From Coffea arabica (lineage: Eukaryota > Streptophyta > Magnoliopsida > Gentianales > Rubiaceae): DNA of 64,000 bases. The position numbers and the translations under genes were made by a program. The stretch is from assembly GCF_036785885.1 (NCBI RefSeq), contig NC_092326.1, positions 43,114,287 to 43,178,286 on the forward strand, in the 5' to 3' direction. Under the pieces are notes generated by a model. That model was given only the letters and a program-made list of their open reading frames with translations. It was not told where the DNA came from and made no database searches. This document shows, piece by piece, positions 49,301-60,500 of the stretch (positions are counted from its first letter, which is position 1; each line of letters starts with the position of its first letter).

Positions 49301-51637
49301 GAGGAAATACTTGACAATAGATTCTTTTGAACCTCTATAACTCGAAACCATGCTTAGTGTCTTTTTTTTCAATAGAATTGTTAAAGTAATCTCATTCCAA
49401 ATCTGATTCTGATTGCAATTCATCCATGTTTACTTTCCTTTTTCTTGTAGAGATTAACATTCATAATCCAAACCGAAATATATTTCTTCAGAAATTACAG
49501 AAATACCCCCAATAATGTTATAATGGCATCCTAATTTAGAATGATAACATGGTTTAATTATTCTATAGCAAGGGTAGTATTGGAAAGAGAAAACTAAAAC
49601 ACCAAATCACCACATCCAACTTTCTCTTTTAATATATAGTATAGATTTGAACTATACTGCAGTGTCAAGTGTGTTGTTCAACACCATGATTTGATTAGCT
49701 GACAATATACGGCGTCTTGTACTCTGTGAATCTATGTTGTGGATTTTTGCTAGTCTATTTTTACATGTAAATGAAACTGATGGCTATAATGAGCATTTTA
49801 CAACAACAACATATGGAGCTCTTATAGGCATCTCTTTTCATATTTGGGCCTATAGGTAAGCAATGAGAGTAGTTGCTGGCTAGTGATGACCTTAGCATGA
49901 AGCTGCATCTTTTGTCTGTTCTATACCTTGAAAATTTGTACTTGGATGTTGAATGCAACTATCCCTTTCAATTGAAATGTGAACCATAATTTCATTACTC
50001 TGACTAAGTTACTTGAAAGCCACTTGCAGAAGCTACTCCAAAGGCTATAATGAGGACAATGGGTGTAAAGGGACTCACTCTTTTCCATTTGAAAAGTCAC
50101 CTCCAGGTTTGTCTTAATGTTCATGTTGAAGTGATTTTTGGGAGCTAGCAACTCTGTAAATTCTCTTGAAGTTCTTTGACGGAAATGTTCACTGCATGTT
50201 GTTACAGAAATACAGACTAGGTAAGCAATCTGGGAAAGATTTGGTTGAGGCTTCGAAAGATGGTAGGTTTAGGTATTTCTTTATTAAGTTATATTCTGTT
50301 ATGTAGTGTTCTGTGCCTGTTGCTCTAATTTCTCGCTAAAGACATGACTTCTAGTTGAGCCTTAGATTAAGAGCCCACCTTGCGTATGAATTCTCCTACA
50401 TCAGGTTTGCTTATGGACGGGGGGCACTCGTCAATGTGCACCATGTCTTCCCCATTAGAGACAAAACCCTTTTGCTCTGGGCATATGCTAAACTTAAATG
50501 AAAAGGTAAAACCAGAAGTAACTGTGAATCTTCAATTCTTTCGAGTAAGTGGCGGTGGGTAGGTGTCTGTGTGGCTCTGTCTCATACTCGAGTGAAGATA
50601 AGAACATAGGTGCACCATGGCTAATTATACTCCATGGAAGATTCCTTTGAATACTATCTCAATTAATGCATCGTTGGATATGCTGGCTTTTAATTGAATT
50701 AGTTATCAAATGGCAGGACTTGCTGCTGCTTATCTTTTAGAGAGTCCTCATGCGAATAAGTCTCCGCAAAGCTTGCCAGACTCTGACATGAACGAGTAAG
50801 AGTCCTCGTTTTCTTTCTGAAATCAAGGAATGTGTTCATATCCTGATTGCAGTACTATAAGAGGTCGTGAACACTATGTCTAGGGGTTATGAGGTGAAGG
50901 AGGCATTGAGGGTTCAGATGGAAGTCCAAAGTAAACTGCACTTGCAAGTTGAAGTAAGCTGCCCTATTAAATTGTCTTGCTTTTGGTTTTCTTCAAGATT
51001 GTGAGTTAGAATACTATAATTCAATCTCAATAAAGCATCTAATTCTGTTTTTTCAGGATATGAAAAGCATAACTGTTGGCTTCGTTTATTTGCATATTTT
51101 ACTTGGGTTTATCGCATGCAGACAATTGTCATCCCTGGAAATTGATGAAACGTCCAAGTAGTTACTGTTTATGCCAAGGCTATCAATGTACTAGAGCTCT
51201 TACTGTAACCAGTTTCTAAGCAAGTTATTATCTATGAAATGCAGGCAGAAAAGCACCTGCTTATTCGCCAGGATGCTGAGCAGAGGTATATGGCCATGTT
51301 GGAGAGGGCTTGCAAAATGCTAGCAGAACAAATTGTTGGATGTACAATTAGGGGCCCTGACAGAGAGGATTATCAAGGATTGGGAACAAAGACACAGATT
51401 GGTGCATCACATAATGCTTATGGACTGCAACCCTCAGAATCTGCTGAGGTTAGAAGAATCCATAGTCCTGAAGAAGTGCTTCGACAGATCAAGCAGTGTG
51501 CTGATTGCTCCACTGAAAGCTGCTTAACTTCACGTGATAACCCTGCAGGATTGTGTCCAGGAGGGTCGCCATCACCTGGAGGAAAGAAACGCTTTTTAAG
51601 CATGGATTCAGCATCTGCTTCCTTTATATATGGGTGA
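43385..51637 (+). CDS. MYB-CC (PHR1-like) transcription factor with Helitron in intron 1
   Basis: GARP/MYB-CC DNA-binding protein; relatives include PHR1 and PHL factors of phosphate signalling. Exons 43385-43613, 50030-50106, 50208-50262, 50717-50795, 50884-50953 and 51245-51637 join in frame to 300 aa. The MYB-like domain spans about 52-107: KPRLRWTADLHDRFVDAVAQ, then KATPKAIMRTMGVKGLTLFH and LKSHLQKYR. The coiled coil (about 147-200) reads EGYEVKEALRVQMEVQSKLH then EAEKHLLIRQDAEQRYMAML. A Ser/Pro-rich C-terminus follows. An optional exon 50405-50554 would add 50 residues in frame (donor gtgggt). Intron 1 is 6.4 kb because a Helitron sits in it. Which PHL member this is cannot be told from the sequence alone. 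Confidence 0.88.
44290..44610. repeat. Degenerate internal duplication in Helitron H3
   Basis: Two similar stretches, about 44388-44450 and 44508-44600, share attaaaagcctccattattg / attaagaccctctattattg and aattatacttgtaacggatt / aattacatttgtaagtggtt. They may be an old tandem duplication or a fragment of another repeat. Confidence 0.4.
45213..46132 (-). mobile_element. hAT-family element, 904 bp, with perfect 8-bp target duplication
   Basis: The element spans 45221-46124. Its ends are taggcatggccacggttcc and, as reverse complement, taggcatggccatggttcc (18 of 19 identical). TGTAGTAG flanks it exactly at 45213-45220 and 46125-46132, the 8-bp duplication of hAT transposons. Subterminal regions are dense in ggttctgg/ccagaacc motifs on both sides. 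On the minus strand a short frame (complement of about 45760-45615) reads MASFDGSSSS then KQKNIFCNISSNEI, probably a transposase remnant. No complete transposase remains, so it depends on another element. Confidence 0.9.
47190..47716 (-). mobile_element. Ty3/gypsy-like LTR and end-of-pol remnant in Helitron H3
   Basis: On the minus strand, 47714-47622 reads YRRRGKDMLNAQALIWHAF then DDKEPTWELA and a stop, like the chromodomain-type end of a Ty3/gypsy polyprotein (RRR..., EATWE). The following roughly 430 bases look like LTR sequence, with a TATA-like ctataaata (complement of 47386-47394) and an AATAAA signal near 47343. No matching 5' LTR is seen. The assignment rests on the short protein motif and the layout. 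Confidence 0.45.
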
Positions 51638-52097
51638 TCCAAACTTGAGAAGATCCAATGTGTGTTATAGTTTAGTTCTCAAGGAATCACTGGAGTTGGT
51701 GTATCATGACACAACGTAGTTTATGGTCTTTAGGTGGCTGTGATCATAGTTAGATATGTTTAGATATTCTTTCATCAAAATATAACACACTAATGTGGGG
51801 TCTTTTCTGCAATATGTGGATGAAACAGGAACAGGCCTGATTTCTGAGGGTGACTTCTGACTCTGTTCATGCTGTAAATTAGTGCTAGTGCAGTTCTAAT
51901 ATTGCAAGTCAGGAACCTAAATTTTATGTTTTCTTTAATTTCCAACGATACTTTTCTATCCTTTTTTGTATAAATACCATTCTCGATTTGTCGCTTTAAC
52001 TGCTTTTGTCTTTTCTAGTGGAGTCAGTTTGCTGTAGAAGTATTTGCGGTACATACGGTTGGATTTTGCTGCTTGGGATCAGGGGCTAGACGTGTCT

Positions 52098-52099
<2 letters not shown>

Positions 52100-52149
<50 letters not shown>
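52100..52149. repeat. (AT)n microsatellite
   Basis: About 25 uninterrupted AT/TA units downstream of the MYB-CC gene, the longest dinucleotide run in the window. Smaller runs lie at 917-946, 17622-17649, 31452-31482 and 57460-57480, the last continuing into (GA)n. Confidence 0.95.
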
Positions 52150-52151
<2 letters not shown>

Positions 52152-52794
52152 TTAACTAAATTATACTAAATCAAAAACTAATTATATATTCTAACTTATG
52201 AAATTTATGTATTTTGTTCATTCACGTAAATTACTTTGAATGTTAAGCAAACTTAGAACAAGGTTTTGTGGACCATACATGGCATTAAAAACATGTACGT
52301 GATCTGTGTCCTGCATTTGTTTTTTAACTAATCTTACCCTCATACCTTCAGAAACGGTTATTAACAGTTTATCCCTAATTTTATTTTCCAAGAAAGTTAC
52401 CCTAACTGGTCTACCTTTTCAGCGTTTCTTGGATCCTTTACTTTAAACTCTTTTGTTCATTAATTAGCAATTACATATGTCCAATCTTGCGGCCAATTTC
52501 TTCATATGTGATACCAAAAAAAAAAGTCATCCCCTCAAGGAGATTGTTTTGGAGCAATTCCTACACGACGGAGAGTCACACTCTTGAAAATTAAGAACAG
52601 GTGGTCACCGTTAACTGACCTCAACACCTATCCTCCGACACCCCTTCTCTCCCAGAAATCATCAGAGAGAGAGAGGAATGCCTCAAAGGACGGGCATGTC
52701 GTACAGCTCTATATTGTAATGTCTACTTGAGCGTCTTATCCAAGAGAAAATACCAAGTATGACAGTGAAATTCTGTCTTCTAATGTAGCAAGTC

Positions 52795-52971
52795 AGTCAG
52801 ACATTGCTTGCTTGTTCAGTTACCAATTGACTGAACAGTATTTTCTAGTAGATCCCCCTTAAATTAGTCTTTGACTCAATTTAACGATGACTCATGAGTA
52901 TTTCTAATCTAATTGGGTGTGTTAATTTTTGTTTCCGGAAAAAAAAAAAAAAAAAAGTCAGACATTGCTTG
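52795..52971 (+). mobile_element. SINE-like retroposon with perfect 16-bp target duplication
   Basis: agtcagacattgcttg occurs at 52795-52810 and again at 52956-52971. The 145 bases between end in an 18-base poly-A run directly before the second copy. This is the structure of an LINE-mobilised short retroposon. I see no clear tRNA-like A or B box, so its source is unknown. Confidence 0.75.
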
Positions 52972-53401
52972 ACTATATTGTCGACCTTCCCTTGATTTTT
53001 TGATGTATTTTCGAGAAATTACTAATTTTAACAAAAGATGACTCGGGCCAAAGAGTTAGCAAGTAGATCAGCGTGAGATCATGAATTATCAAACTACCTC
53101 GCAATACAGATGCGCCAACCTCTCCGCAAAAATTAACTGCAACCAGCAGCGAATACTGCATACATGATATGTCAGAGTGGCAAATATTGTTCTCCCTCTC
53201 AATTACTTGGTTCTTAGGAAGAAAAGCAAACAGCACTGTGCAATTACTTTGAGCTACTTAATAAAAACAGGGAGTATATACATACATTGTTACCAATGAA
53301 ATACAAAGTTCTTGTAAAGATGAACGAATGATAGGCGGCCACTAACACAGCTACAAAGAAAGGAAAATAATGAAGATTTGCATTATACACCTACCACGTG
53401 G

Positions 53402-56400
53402 TTATGAGGAGCAGTGTCTCTTATGATTAACTCTCTTCAGAATGCAGAGACGAAGACGTTGGCTTAGAGCCTCCAGCTTTTCAAACTTGTCACGTTTGGA
53501 TTTCTTTTTTGTTGTTGAAACCGCCTTCTTATTCTTTTCATCATGTGTTGTACCTATTGCTGTCTGTCGGACGCTTCGAACAGGTGTAGCAAGCACCTTT
53601 AGAGTCCTCTGAAATGACTTAAAATCATCAGAAGGTTTAGTTTGCCCTCTATGACACTGATCAAGCGCCATTCACAAGCCAATGTCATCATGCACCCCCA
53701 CCCCCAACCCCCCCCCCCCCCTCCTCCCAAAAAAAAAAAAAAGAAAGATATGCAAACACATTATCTTCTAGCTTGCAGTGCTAAGTCCTCTGAAAGACAA
53801 CTTCGGCAAGATAGACATGTTAATTGTTGTCCAGAGTCCCGCCTGGTTTTTTTTTTTTTTTTTTTTTTTGTGGGGTGGGCCCGCACGGCCCGGGGGTGGG
53901 GGTGGGAAGAGAGGGGGAAGCAAGGGTGAAGAAGATACCTGATCACTTACATCATCTGTACAATCCAAGCAAGGTTCATCATCACTGCCAAGAGATGAGC
54001 ATCTTCCCCAACTTTCCCTATTTGAACTGGTGAATGAGCAAGACTCCTCATTCTGGCCACTGGGCTTGTCCTGACAAATCAGGGTTGCATATCCACCATT
54101 TAGCAAGCTTAAGGAGCATTTCTTAATGCGTCCAAAACGGGATCACTTTTGGCGTCAAGGTTAAAACATGCCAGCCATACAATTATACTAGATTAGGAAA
54201 ATGCTTAATAGTGTATGACAAAAGACCTTGATTTTTGAAATGAAGCGGATACAGAAATCCAGAAAATAAAGATGATAGGAAATTGATGAATCAATGAGCA
54301 AGACACAAGCACCCATGCAAGCATATTAATATTCAGGGACAAACACCAATTAATGATAAAAATTCCCAGTTCTCGTGAAATTCAGTTATTAGTATGACTA
54401 GGAATGCGATACTGGCACTCCCACTTAACTTTATACCCCCGTCAAATGACTCAAACAGCCACAGTTTCCCGCATCCTCTCCAGCCGTCTTACCCAATTCC
54501 CCAGTCCAACCACACTCGAGGGCCATGACCCTTCCTCAAACTTAGTAGTTAACAATTTCCTGCTATGATAGTCTAGAACCTGATCCATCCATTTACACCT
54601 GCATACCTTTTTTGAGATTCCATGAGTTGAATACCACTATAAAAGGCATAGACTACAAAAGGAGACAGTAGACATGGACGCACATTAAATTTGCACATTA
54701 GAAAATCTTTTGTACCCAATTTCCTCCTCCCTCCACTACCATTCCAGTGGTTAAAGCCACCAATTGTTTGCGTTTCTGTTCGAATGTTCAATTCCTTTGG
54801 GAGGACGATGAGATTTTTTGATGAAGAGAGCAATGAAGGGAGATAATGGGTTTGGAGAAACACAAAAGCTGAGCAGGTATTGGTTCTTTATTGATCAACA
54901 ACTGTTCTGAGGAAAGGAAAACAGGTTATATTTTTCCCCTTTGTTTGGGGGGGGGGGGGGGGGGGGGACAGAGGATTTCAGGCAGAATGCTAGAACAAGG
55001 TGGGAATATTTGAGTCATTTAACCAGGGTTATAAATTAATCCTCAACAACTTGGGCCGTGTCAATATACTACTAGTATAACTGGTGCTTTTTTCCCTTTC
55101 CTATTCTGGATAACTATAATTACTCCAAGAAGCAAAAGGCACAAGTCAGATTTCACTGTCCCATACAATAATCTGTATTGCCTCCCAGTTAGTATTTAAA
55201 AAATGAAAATAAACAAAATTATCTGTCAGTAAGAAACTCATATTCTCTGATCCAGAAGTATACTTTTCCAAATCCAATTACCCTTTCACAATGCTCATCT
55301 CCTACTTTCAAGCTTAGAATCAATAATGTCCTATTGGCCACGAAAAATAACAAAGAGCATCAAGATAAAGATAATTTACACCCAATAATTTTTTTCTTAC
55401 ACTGGAATACACATTTATTCTAAGACATAAAACCACTGTCTCATTGTAGTCTTCAGATTAAATAATTACCTCCTGTAATTTAGTGAATCCTGTAAATGAG
55501 GACTAAAAGACAGAATCCCTAGTTATACAAAGTGATGACAAAGCAATACAAATATATACAGGCTACAGCCTTTATATTTTTTCTCATATCTTCATGTTTC
55601 TAATACTACCACATAGACAATCTTCTCACTTTTGAACTAAAACTTTCTTTCTTTCCTTAGGCTTGGAGATGTCCATTATATGCATATTAATGATGATGTT
55701 TTACAAACATCTAAGAGACCATAAAGAAAAAATGCAAATTAAGATGGTTACATCAAATGCTGAAAAACACCATATATTGTGATCCAGGACCAGCAGTGTC
55801 GATTAATAATTTCTGATTATGTGTTTAAGTTGTGTTAAGAGTGGTTTAAATCAGTGTTTTAGTTTATAGTCCTCTTTTCTGCTTATTATTGAGGATAAGG
55901 ATTAGAATTTTATAAAACAGTATGATACAGTAGGACTTAAGGCTTGGTTAGCGTTTCTCCATAACATAGTACTTGGTTGTAAGTTGTTACCAAATTTATA
56001 TTCTTTTTCAGAAAATTAGAGCTAGCTTTCTCTATTGCCAAGTTTGGTAGTGCAAGAGGGAATAGAAAAGAAACGAAAAGAAAAAAACAGAAGAGATAGG
56101 GTAACTACTCTCTTCCATGTTGTTCGTGAGTAGTTGAAGAGAATTGAAGGGGAAAAGATGATTAACATGTGTAGTTTACACATTCGCCCTCAAACTTAAA
56201 CTCGTTGGTTTTGTTTTGATAGGCAAATGTGACAATTTGTGGGCTTCAAATGGCCCATTCACTTCCCAATTGCCTCCAATTTCAGAGAGAGTATCCTTTA
56301 GTTTCCATCCTCCCATTTCTCTCTACTTATAACTCCCATGCGAAAAGATACCAATATCTCTTTCTTTACCTTCTCTCACACCATTTCCTTCCATCCAAAA

Positions 56401-57458
56401 GGAAAGCATCTGTTTTGCATCATCATTCTCCCCTAATTATCTTTTGTTCAGAATCCATCTTTTTTCTTCCCTAGGATTATTTCTTTCAAGATCCGATTAT
56501 CCTTGCTACAATGAATTTGGTATTAGGAGTTAAAGGTTTGAGATGCCACCACATGCAAGAGCCCAAAGCTTAACCAATAGCAAGGTTAGATGATGGAGAT
56601 GTAGTATATCACATAATAGCTCATGCTACAGGTTCAAAAGCTAGAGTGTAGGGATTGTGCAGAAGCTAGAGCAAGGTTACCAGTAGGTGACAGGAACCCT
56701 TGAACCTATAAAAAAGAGGCAACAAGGAAGAAGACTGATGATGAGAAGAGCATCAACCATTTCATTGTCCTGCAGATATCAACATCTGGATTGCAGTAGA
56801 CTTGAAGAATGGTTGGGAAGAGCTCTGGATTTAAATTCTGAAGGAGTTAAAATTGTAGTTCCAAACTTTAACAGAAGCATGGATGCAGAAGATTTCCTTC
56901 ATTCTAAGTCTTGTGCGAAGGACCAATTTGACTCGAAGCCCACAGCTGAAGATTGCAGAATTTTGGTTGAGAAGGGCGACATTGGAAAAGGGAACAGGGA
57001 CATGACTACCCTTGTCTACAGCAGCAAGTTCACTTGGACGATGTTTTGGAGGATGGAGACTATGAAGAATGGTAATCTGAGCTTCCTAATTATGATCAAT
57101 ATGGTGATGAAGAGCAAGGGCACCTTGTTTGTAGGGATAATGCCAGCACCATATTGATGGCCTTACCCTTTTAGTCAAGTCCCTTACCAAAACCTAACAG
57201 GCAACCTTAACGGTTTATATCCCATTATCAAACTTGCCTGCTATCGGTTTTGGATTAACCACCTATACCCTGTACCACCTAATTAAACCTGTCAAATCCT
57301 TTATGAAACCAAAATACACGCATCTAAATGGTTTGAAATATCTCAAAACTAACTTTTGAGATTGAGACTTGAGAGGATGAGTGTTAATCTCATGATTTGA
57401 CTACATAAATTTATTGTGATTGAGTCTTGCTATAAAAGTTGCCAGCCTACACAACAAT

Positions 57459-57503
<45 letters not shown>

Positions 57504-60500
57504 GGAGGGAGGGAGGGAGAGAGAGAATATCGAATATCGGGAGTCGGATATAAGGACCTCTTAGCAAACCCTCGGATAACTTGTTGGCAACCCCTAGTCA
57601 AATAAGTTACCTGTCAGTCATACATACCATCGGATTAATCATCAGGCCATGTACCTGCAGGTATTGGGTTTTGCAATCCATAGTCAAATTCTCTATGCTG
57701 GGAAATTTAAGATTTGTGGACATGGCTATAGTTATTCATCCAGAATGGAGGTGAAAACTATGAGGGTCATGGTATAATTTACAAATAATATACGGGCAGA
57801 ACCATTAGTACAATAAAAGCTGTGTGGAACTTTTATAAGTTCTTCAAAGATTTGTGGGTTTATTATGCAAAAACAAGCTTTGGTACAAAGAAAAAACCCT
57901 ACAGCAGCCTCACATCTCTTCAACTCCTCTAGCCATCAACCAACCTTTCTTTTCTATCCAGAACATTCCAAAAAATGCAACAGCCACCAGCAATTTCTCT
58001 GGTGGTCAATCTTCACCATGCAGCCATTGCAACAATATTAACATCATTCGTTTCCTCTTGCCAAGTAGATCTGGTTGAATGATAAGTGATATTTTCTCTA
58101 TCTCTATGTCATCTCTATCTTCTCCATTTTCACCTCCAGAGACACCAGCTAACCTACCTACAGCTTGCATCCGTAACCATGTCTTATCGTGTCGATATGG
58201 GTATGATAAGGCAAACTGACAAGTCCATGTAACATTGCAACGCGGTAAACAAAGTAATTGGTTCTTTTCATTCAATACCATTCAATAGAATACAAACCCA
58301 TAGTCATGTGGGCTCACTAGAGGTGCTGCATGATACACTTCAATCATGTCCATATGTGCATGCCATTACTTGCGAGGGTCAATGAGACATTTTCAAGTGC
58401 TGGTTCCTATCAATTTTCATATGAAAGGATAGAATGGGATTTGTGAAGCTTCACCAGCAAACTCATATTTTAATGAACCCAAACAACTAAGAAAGCTAAA
58501 GGCTTAGATAATGGAAAAAGTGAAGATGAATTTGGTGACTTAAATTTGATGCGGGCAGCCAAAAGGGTTTGACCTTCAAAGAAAAGTAACTCCAGCAAAA
58601 AAACTACAATCCCTGATATTGCCTTAGCTACCTAGACTTTTTGATCCCATATTTGTCAGTTCTCACTTATTCAGCATATACTGAAAGAGCATTTCAATGC
58701 CCTTAAAATTATATTTCTATTGGAACAAAAAGCTATTACTCATACAACAAAATAACCTACATAAGACCAACTTTGTCAAAATATTCCAGCATTGTCTGAA
58801 TTGTCCAAACATCTTTACAACACCTCCATGCATTTTTCATTAATGTGTTAACTAAGCGGCTTTGACAGGAGAAGCTTACACTTTCTTGACTCGAGCTTTC
58901 TTAACCTACCAAAGTAGTTCTGACTCCTCAAGGCAATAAAAAATTATACAAAGGCCTCAAACATGAACAAGGACACCCCTTTTTCAGCGCAAGATCATTA
59001 AATGTTGTTTGGATCAATCATAGGAAACATGTCAGAACACAGGCAGCAAGTTTTGTTGTAAAGGGGATCATAATACTGTAAATAGATACCAACCAAAATT
59101 ATTTATGCTTGGATTTAGAACACAAAAAGATGATAGAAGATGGGCAGAGTCAATGGTGGACTGATGCTTGTAAACGAGGTCTAAAAATGCAACAAGTGTT
59201 TTTCCTGGAGAGTAGATTTCAGTTCAGTCCAAAAATATGGTTGAATTGGTAAAGGTACAAGGAATTTACAAAGTCTCTTCATGTCCTTTGATGAAGAAGG
59301 ATGCAATGGCAATGACATGCTACGAGGAACTCAATACAGAATGAAAGAAAACTAAGCACGGAAGGGGAAAATGCAATTAGCTTCAAAAAGTAGAGAAAAT
59401 CCAAAGGGTGTAGAGAGAGAGAGGACTAGAGCTTGACTTAGGGTTTGTACTAGGTATATAGACCGCAAGTTTCCAGTTTGTAGACATATATGGAAAACAG
59501 GCTTAAAGATTGAACCACCTCTATAAATTTTCAAGTGATATCAATTGACGCATGCAGGAGGATGAAGGGTTGGGACTTTAAGTATCTACTAGTTTCTGTT
59601 TATGACTTCTCAAGATTTACTTGCTTTGCCTCATGATGAAAGAACAGTGTATACTATGTGCTCATGTTCAAGGTAAAAAATCAGTTTCATATACCAGCTC
59701 GTATTTGTATTGATAAAGTAAAAAATAAATTTCCAACCCATTCAACACTTTTACAGAAAAGTGTTGCATACAGAAAAGTTTGTCTTCAAACTCCACCTAA
59801 AAAAATGGAGTTGCTAAAACAAAAATGCCTTCTTGTTGCATATATATGTGCAAAAACAGTTTTGGGGGGAATGCTATTCTAACTGCATGTTGTCTAATGA
59901 TACCATGCCTGGTCAATGACATCATGAGGAAGAAACAAATTAGTCAACTCAAAACCAAATGACAGTGACTGGAGTTACCTGAAATCTCTCTCAACTTGCT
60001 TGGAAATCCCTAGGAAACTGATGTGGAATTAAGACTCCCTCCGAACTCCAGGAGGATTGAAGAACAAAAAATGCAAATCACAGCTCTAATACCATGTCAA
60101 GGTAGTTTTGGAGAACGAAGAGTCTACATAATGTGGCTAACTTAGTAGCATCTATGGCAGTAGCATTTGGTTGTAATTACGATGATACCTTTACTTTAAC
60201 TCTCAACAACATCCACACCCACTCTCAGCTTTGACTTTCCTCGAGATCATATTACCCAAAAAACAAGAAAAATGGATGAATAATGCAAGTACGAAACCAG
60301 GGAAACCAACAGAGCTTCAGTATAAAGTAGCTTAGAATTTGATGTGGGTATATGTGCGTCAAAGAGAAATTTAAAGCTCAGTTATTTTTTTACCACATCA
60401 TGTAGCATTAGACAACTCAGAAAATTGATATCACACAGGTATGCAATAATAGAAATAAAAACACACCAAAAGATTTCGAACAGCCAACAATACCTGTGCA

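Larger units (their letters stand above)
43747..49645 (-). mobile_element. Helitron (H3), 5.9 kb, both ends visible, in MYB-CC intron 1
   Basis: Read on the minus strand, the element starts at 49645 with TCTATACTATATATTAAAAG, a typical plant Helitron 5' end. It finishes at 43747 with a hairpin (ccacgc-tta-gcgcgg, one mismatch) followed by attccccctag. The base before the 5' end is A and the base after the 3' end is T, as expected for insertion into an AT dinucleotide without target duplication. It holds a hAT element and a gypsy LTR remnant but no Rep/helicase frame, so it is non-autonomous. Confidence 0.8.
51638..53401. other. Intergenic region between convergent MYB-CC and hydrolase genes
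   Basis: Presumed 3' UTRs at both sides, a long (AT)n microsatellite at about 52100-52149, and a poly(A)-ended retroposed insertion (separate entry). No protein gene is recognised. Confidence 0.5.
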
